This document shows, piece after piece, positions 61,019-64,000 of a stretch of 64,000 nt of DNA. The notes beneath the pieces are model-generated. The model saw only the letters and a program-made list of their open reading frames with translations, was not told the origin of the DNA and made no database searches. Positions within the stretch are counted from its first letter, which is position 1, and every line of letters starts with the position of its first letter. The position numbers were made by a program, and so were the translations under genes. The DNA comes from an uncultured Aquimarina sp. (GTDB taxonomy: Bacteria > Bacteroidota > Bacteroidia > Flavobacteriales > Flavobacteriaceae). Location: assembly GCF_947495315.1 (NCBI RefSeq), contig NZ_CANLYD010000006.1:186001-250000 (forward strand), written 5' to 3'.

Positions 61019-61690
61019 TTAAAATAACTGCTCTTTAACTAATTCGTAGTAACTAGAGCTTACTGGTATTTTAGTTTCCGATAAGAAAAGGTCTTTTCCT
61101 TTTAGTGATGTGACTTTATGCTTATTGACAATAAATGAGCGGTGAACCCTCATAAAAGAGCTATCTGGTAATGCTTCATTAAGAGATTTTAAGGTTTGAT
61201 GACTCATTATTTTTTTATGAACTGTATTAAAAACAACATATTCGCTATCACTTTCTATATAAAGAATGTCACTATACTTAATTTTGTGTAAATCATATCC
61301 TGATTTAATCGTAATAGTCTCTTCTGTATCTAGAGATGTAATGTTTTTATTGATCTTATTTACAGCGACCAAAAACCGATCAAAAGTGATAGGTTTTAGT
61401 AAATAATCTAACGCATTTAACTCAAACCCTTCTAGTGCATATTCAGAATAGGCAGTTGTGAAAATTATTTGGGTGGATGGAGGAATTATTTTCGCAAAAT
61501 CAGTGCCTTTTAATTCCGGCATTTGGATATCTAAGAAAATAACATCAATTGATTCATCTTTAAAAGATTCCATAGCTTCAATTGGGTTTTCAAACGAACC
61601 TATTATATCAATAAAATCTAATTTATCGATATACGTTTTTAGAAGAGCTCTTGCTAATTCTTCATCATCTATTATAAGGCATTTAAGCAT
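61019..61690 (-). CDS. LytTR-type response regulator
   Basis: The 223-residue protein (from the ATG at 61690; a TTG two codons earlier would overlap the kinase more) has a receiver domain with the phospho-accepting Asp at D54 (VIFLDIQMPELKG) and the conserved KPITFDRFLVAVNKI end. A LytTR DNA-binding domain follows (YIESDSEYVVFNTVHKKIMS, LPDSSFMRVHRSFIVNKHKV). It should be phosphorylated by the LytS-like kinase encoded upstream and bind direct repeats of promoters. The genes overlap by 8 nt (ATGCTTAA), so they form one operon. Confidence 0.95.
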   Translation of the reverse strand: MLKCLIIDDEELARALLKTYIDKLDFIDIIGSFENPIEAMESFKDESIDVIFLDIQMPELKGTDFAKIIPPSTQIIFTTAYSEYALEGFELNALDYLLKPITFDRFLVAVNKINKNITSLDTEETITIKSGYDLHKIKYSDILYIESDSEYVVFNTVHKKIMSHQTLKSLNEALPDSSFMRVHRSFIVNKHKVTSLKGKDLFLSETKIPVSSSYYELVKEQLF

Positions 61691-62702
61691 GATCAATAAA
61701 TTTTATGTTTAACATAACCTTAAATTTCTCTTCAGATTCATCAATTTCTAATTGATGTGTTTCCGGATATAATATACTCAATCTTTTTTTAACATTTTCT
61801 AGTCCAATTCCGCCAACATTATCTTTCTGTATCTTTTCTTTCGGAATGCTGTTTTCAATTTCAAATACAATATTTTGTGTCGTAACGTTGATTTTTATAT
61901 GTATAAATGAACTATTGGGCTTCTCAATGTTACTATGCTTAAAAGCATTTTCAATAAAAGGAATGAATAGCATTGGAGCTATCATCAAATTATTGTCAGA
62001 AACATTAAAATTAGTTTGTATAGGATATGGTTTACTGCTTTTTAGCGAAAATAACTTGATATAGTTTTCGATATAAGTGATTTCTTTTTCGAGTGGTACT
62101 AGTGGTCGTTCACATTCATATAATACATACCGAAGCATATTAGATAAATAACTAATACTTTGTTGTGTTTTATCAGAATCCATTACGGAAAGCGCATAAA
62201 TATTATTAAGAGAATTAAATAAGAAATGCGGATTGATCTGTGATTTAAGAAGTTTAAGCTCAGTCTGAAGGTTCTCATTTTTACTTCTAATGGTTTCTTC
62301 TTCTTTCTTCTGCGCAAATAAAAAAGTTTCTATAAATGTGGCAATTACATATGAAATGGTTAAGAACAGTAATGTAATCAAAAACTTGGATGGAGGCCTT
62401 CTGGGCAAACGTCTTAAGTCTTCAATCGGAGGCATTCTTGGAGGAGTGAATAGATTAGAAGAAATAAATGTGCATATACCTATTGCCGAAATAGAAATTA
62501 CTAAAAAGAGCACATATTTTTTCTTAAATAAAAATTTCTCTGCAAGATAAAATATAAGACCTGCGATAAGAAAAACCTGAAAGCCAAAAACTAACAAATT
62601 TTCAATAAACAACCTATGATTACCAACTTGACCTAATGATAAAATCATCCAGACAGTTAACCATAAAAGTATTTGAAAAAAGAATCTTTTTGATGTACTC
62701 AT
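61683..62702 (-). CDS. LytS-type sensor histidine kinase
   Basis: The 339-residue protein has four TM helices (about 6-25, 30-52, 62-84, 107-130), then a HisKA-like helix with LKSQINPHFLFNSLNNIYAL (the phospho-accepting His in the His_kinase family PF06580) and a HATPase domain (FIPFIENAFKHSNIEKPNSS, GGIGLENVKKRLSILYP). It should phosphorylate the LytTR regulator downstream. The signal sensed by the membrane part is unknown; no periplasmic loop of note is seen. It starts with ATG at 62702. Confidence 0.94.
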   Translation of the reverse strand: MSTSKRFFFQILLWLTVWMILSLGQVGNHRLFIENLLVFGFQVFLIAGLIFYLAEKFLFKKKYVLFLVISISAIGICTFISSNLFTPPRMPPIEDLRRLPRRPPSKFLITLLFLTISYVIATFIETFLFAQKKEEETIRSKNENLQTELKLLKSQINPHFLFNSLNNIYALSVMDSDKTQQSISYLSNMLRYVLYECERPLVPLEKEITYIENYIKLFSLKSSKPYPIQTNFNVSDNNLMIAPMLFIPFIENAFKHSNIEKPNSSFIHIKINVTTQNIVFEIENSIPKEKIQKDNVGGIGLENVKKRLSILYPETHQLEIDESEEKFKVMLNIKFIDHA

Positions 62703-62841
62703 ATTGCAAATTAAGGAAAAATAAAGTCAGTGATTTTGCAAAACTTGGTTCAAATCTTTTTTATAAATGCTATCTGTGTACTATAAACTATCATCCACTG
62801 AAAAGATAGTGTTATTCACTGAAAACAGGGATTTGCTCCAC

Positions 62842-62849
62842 TACTTTTG
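62842..62849 (+). promoter_or_regulatory. Promoter -7 box before the EF-hand gene
   Basis: TACTTTTG matches TAnnTTTG. It lies 43 nt before the ATG of the EF-hand lipoprotein gene, and no -33 TTG element at normal spacing is visible. Confidence 0.4.
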
Positions 62850-62892
62850 TTTAATTTAATAGTCTATATAAGAAATAATAATACATATAGAT

Positions 62893-63201
62893 ATGAATTT
62901 GAGAAGAAATAAAATGAATTTAGGATTGTTAATAGGATTGTTAGCTTTTATGGTGTCTTGTACATCAAATGCTCAATCTAAAGATAGCAAGGAAAGAGGT
63001 CAAAAACCTCCAAGTGTAGAAGAAATATTTAAAATGATGGATGCTGATGAAGATGGAAAACTAACTAAAGAAGAAGTAAAAGGACCATTAAAAAGAGACT
63101 TCTCTAAAATCGATACAGATGAAGATGGATTTATTACAAAAGAAGAGTTAGAGAAAGCCCCTAAGCCAGAAAGAAAAGATCCTCCGAATAGAGAACAATA
63201 G
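62893..63201 (+). CDS. EF-hand lipoprotein
   Basis: The 102-residue protein has a lipoprotein signal (GLLIGLLAFMVSCTSNAQSK, lipid Cys at residue 23; ATG at 62914 is an alternative start) and two EF-hand loops, MDADEDGKLTKEE and IDTDEDGFITKEE, with the calcium ligands D-x-D-x-D-G. A proline-rich tail (KAPKPERKDPPNREQ) follows. It probably binds calcium outside the inner membrane. The YHYH lipoprotein gene starts 30 nt downstream, and both are divergent from the LytS/LytTR operon, which may control them. Confidence 0.9.
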   Translation: MNLRRNKMNLGLLIGLLAFMVSCTSNAQSKDSKERGQKPPSVEEIFKMMDADEDGKLTKEEVKGPLKRDFSKIDTDEDGFITKEELEKAPKPERKDPPNREQ

Positions 63202-63231
63202 AATAATATTAATTAACTAAACCCTAAAATA

Positions 63232-64000
63232 ATGAACCTGAACCTGAAAAGAAACAGAATAATGGCAATAATACCTGGACTATTCATGTTAGTCATCACT
63301 TTTATTGCTTGTAGTGGTGATGATAACAACATCAATACGACAGATAATGATGGAACAGTTGCTGAACTTCATGCAGCCTTTGCTGAGTTTGATATAGACG
63401 AAACTGATATTTATCTAGATGGATCTAATGTGGTAATAGAAACTACAGGAAGACCAAATCATACTAGTTCTTATTGGGGAGTGGGCAATGCGTTATACAT
63501 AGAGGAGCCTGATGTTGCAGCAACACCGAGTTTGATTCCAAATTTTGATGGTTCTGCTACTTTAAGGGTTTCTACTGATCCTCAATTGGCAAATAGTACA
63601 ACGTCTACATCTCTTGGAGCTATTGGGATAGCTATAAGCGGAGCAGCACTTTTTAACGATCAAGAAGGGAATGGAGCTTTAGATCAAGCTGCAGCATCCT
63701 TAGATTATTCTGGAGGACATATTGGACCAGCAGAATATCATTATCATTTAGAACCAAGAGCTTGGTCAGATGATGATGAGGATCTTATAGGGATCATTGC
63801 GGATGGTTTCTTTATTTATGGTAGAAAATGTAATTCTACAGGAACATATCCTACAGATTTAGATACGTCTGGAGGACATACAAGTACTACTCAGCATACA
63901 GACGAGGCTGAATATCATTATCATATAATTAATGAATTATATTCTACCACAGGTAGTTATATAGTTTTTGCCGGACCATATAATGGAACTCCAAATGCAA
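63232..64000 (+). CDS. YHYH-domain lipoprotein (partial, C-terminus missing)
   Basis: The frame starts with ATG at 63232, runs off the right edge and encodes at least 256 residues. The signal peptide ends in ITFIACSGDDN with lipid Cys at residue 27. The body has the YHYH signature twice: GGHIGPAEYHYHLEPRAW and TDEAEYHYHIINELY. These are the marks of the YHYH protein family (PF14240), with GIIADGFFIYGRKCNSTGTY between them. These proteins are secreted or surface-bound and of unknown function. It is cotranscribed with the EF-hand lipoprotein, a pairing that may point to calcium-dependent activity. Confidence 0.93.
   Translation, partial: MNLNLKRNRIMAIIPGLFMLVITFIACSGDDNNINTTDNDGTVAELHAAFAEFDIDETDIYLDGSNVVIETTGRPNHTSSYWGVGNALYIEEPDVAATPSLIPNFDGSATLRVSTDPQLANSTTSTSLGAIGIAISGAALFNDQEGNGALDQAAASLDYSGGHIGPAEYHYHLEPRAWSDDDEDLIGIIADGFFIYGRKCNSTGTYPTDLDTSGGHTSTTQHTDEAEYHYHIINELYSTTGSYIVFAGPYNGTPNA

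Noticed and set aside
1..64000. tRNA or rRNA genes, insertion sequences, integrases and phage genes
   Set aside because: I found no tRNA-like cloverleaf with GTTCRA, no rRNA segments, no transposase or integrase motifs and no phage structural genes on either strand. A covariance-model search would settle the tRNA point.

Overview
The window looks like a chromosomal segment from a marine flavobacterium (Bacteroidota, family Flavobacteriaceae; Aquimarina-like is my guess, not shown by the sequence). The reasons are the low GC content, promoters of the Bacteroidota TAnnTTTG type, weak ribosome binding sites with several GTG and TTG starts, many lipoproteins, and typical families (TonB receptor with a carboxypeptidase-regulatory N-terminus, DUF2807/DUF4097 proteins, YHYH protein, LytS/LytTR pair). 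I see no rRNA, tRNA, CRISPR array, insertion sequence or prophage.

Region 1 (about 1-22.3 kb) is a surface polysaccharide or glycoconjugate locus. It has one GT4 glycosyltransferase, two paralogous PglC-type phosphoglycosyltransferases, two PglD-type acetyltransferases, a PglE-type aminotransferase and a PglF-type 4,6-dehydratase. Together these suggest a di-N-acetylbacillosamine-like sugar. It also has an MBOAT/SGNH O-acylation pair, Wza-like and Wzc-like export/kinase proteins and a CpsB-like phosphatase. Between the two PglC genes and just after them lies an unusual amino-acid module: a DltA-like adenylation enzyme, a carrier protein, an FAD/NAD(P) oxidoreductase and three acyltransferase-like proteins, two of them FemAB/GNAT-like. 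I infer that it activates an amino acid, may oxidise it, and attaches it to the glycan. No flippase or polymerase is visible here.

Region 2 (22.5-36.2 kb) holds an ECF sigma/anti-sigma/DUF4097/DUF2807 operon, the Lon protease, a 0.9 kb non-coding stretch with two related hairpins, an RlmI-like rRNA methyltransferase, small secreted proteins, a HExxHxxGxxH metalloprotease lipoprotein, an OmpA lipoprotein and an M23/LysM peptidase.

Region 3 (36.2-52.9 kb) holds a hybrid histidine kinase lacking its phospho-accepting histidine, a second ECF sigma operon, an SRPBCC-ArsR operon with two clear palindromic operators, a membrane amidohydrolase, a GH113-like protein, a Cys/His-rich peptide plus TonB receptor (probably metal-related), a membrane-bound winged-helix regulator divergent from an FKBP-YceI fusion, an SF2 helicase and RlmF.

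Region 4 (53-64 kb) holds a second metalloprotease lipoprotein, an aldehyde dehydrogenase with its DUF779 partner, several small secreted proteins, a LytS/LytTR two-component pair, and an EF-hand lipoprotein beside a YHYH lipoprotein cut by the window end.

Across regions, a GGG-(AT-rich)-CCC element sits 23-24 nt upstream of a TAnnTTTG-like promoter box before at least three genes for secreted lipoproteins, including both metalloproteases. Looser copies occur at two more places.
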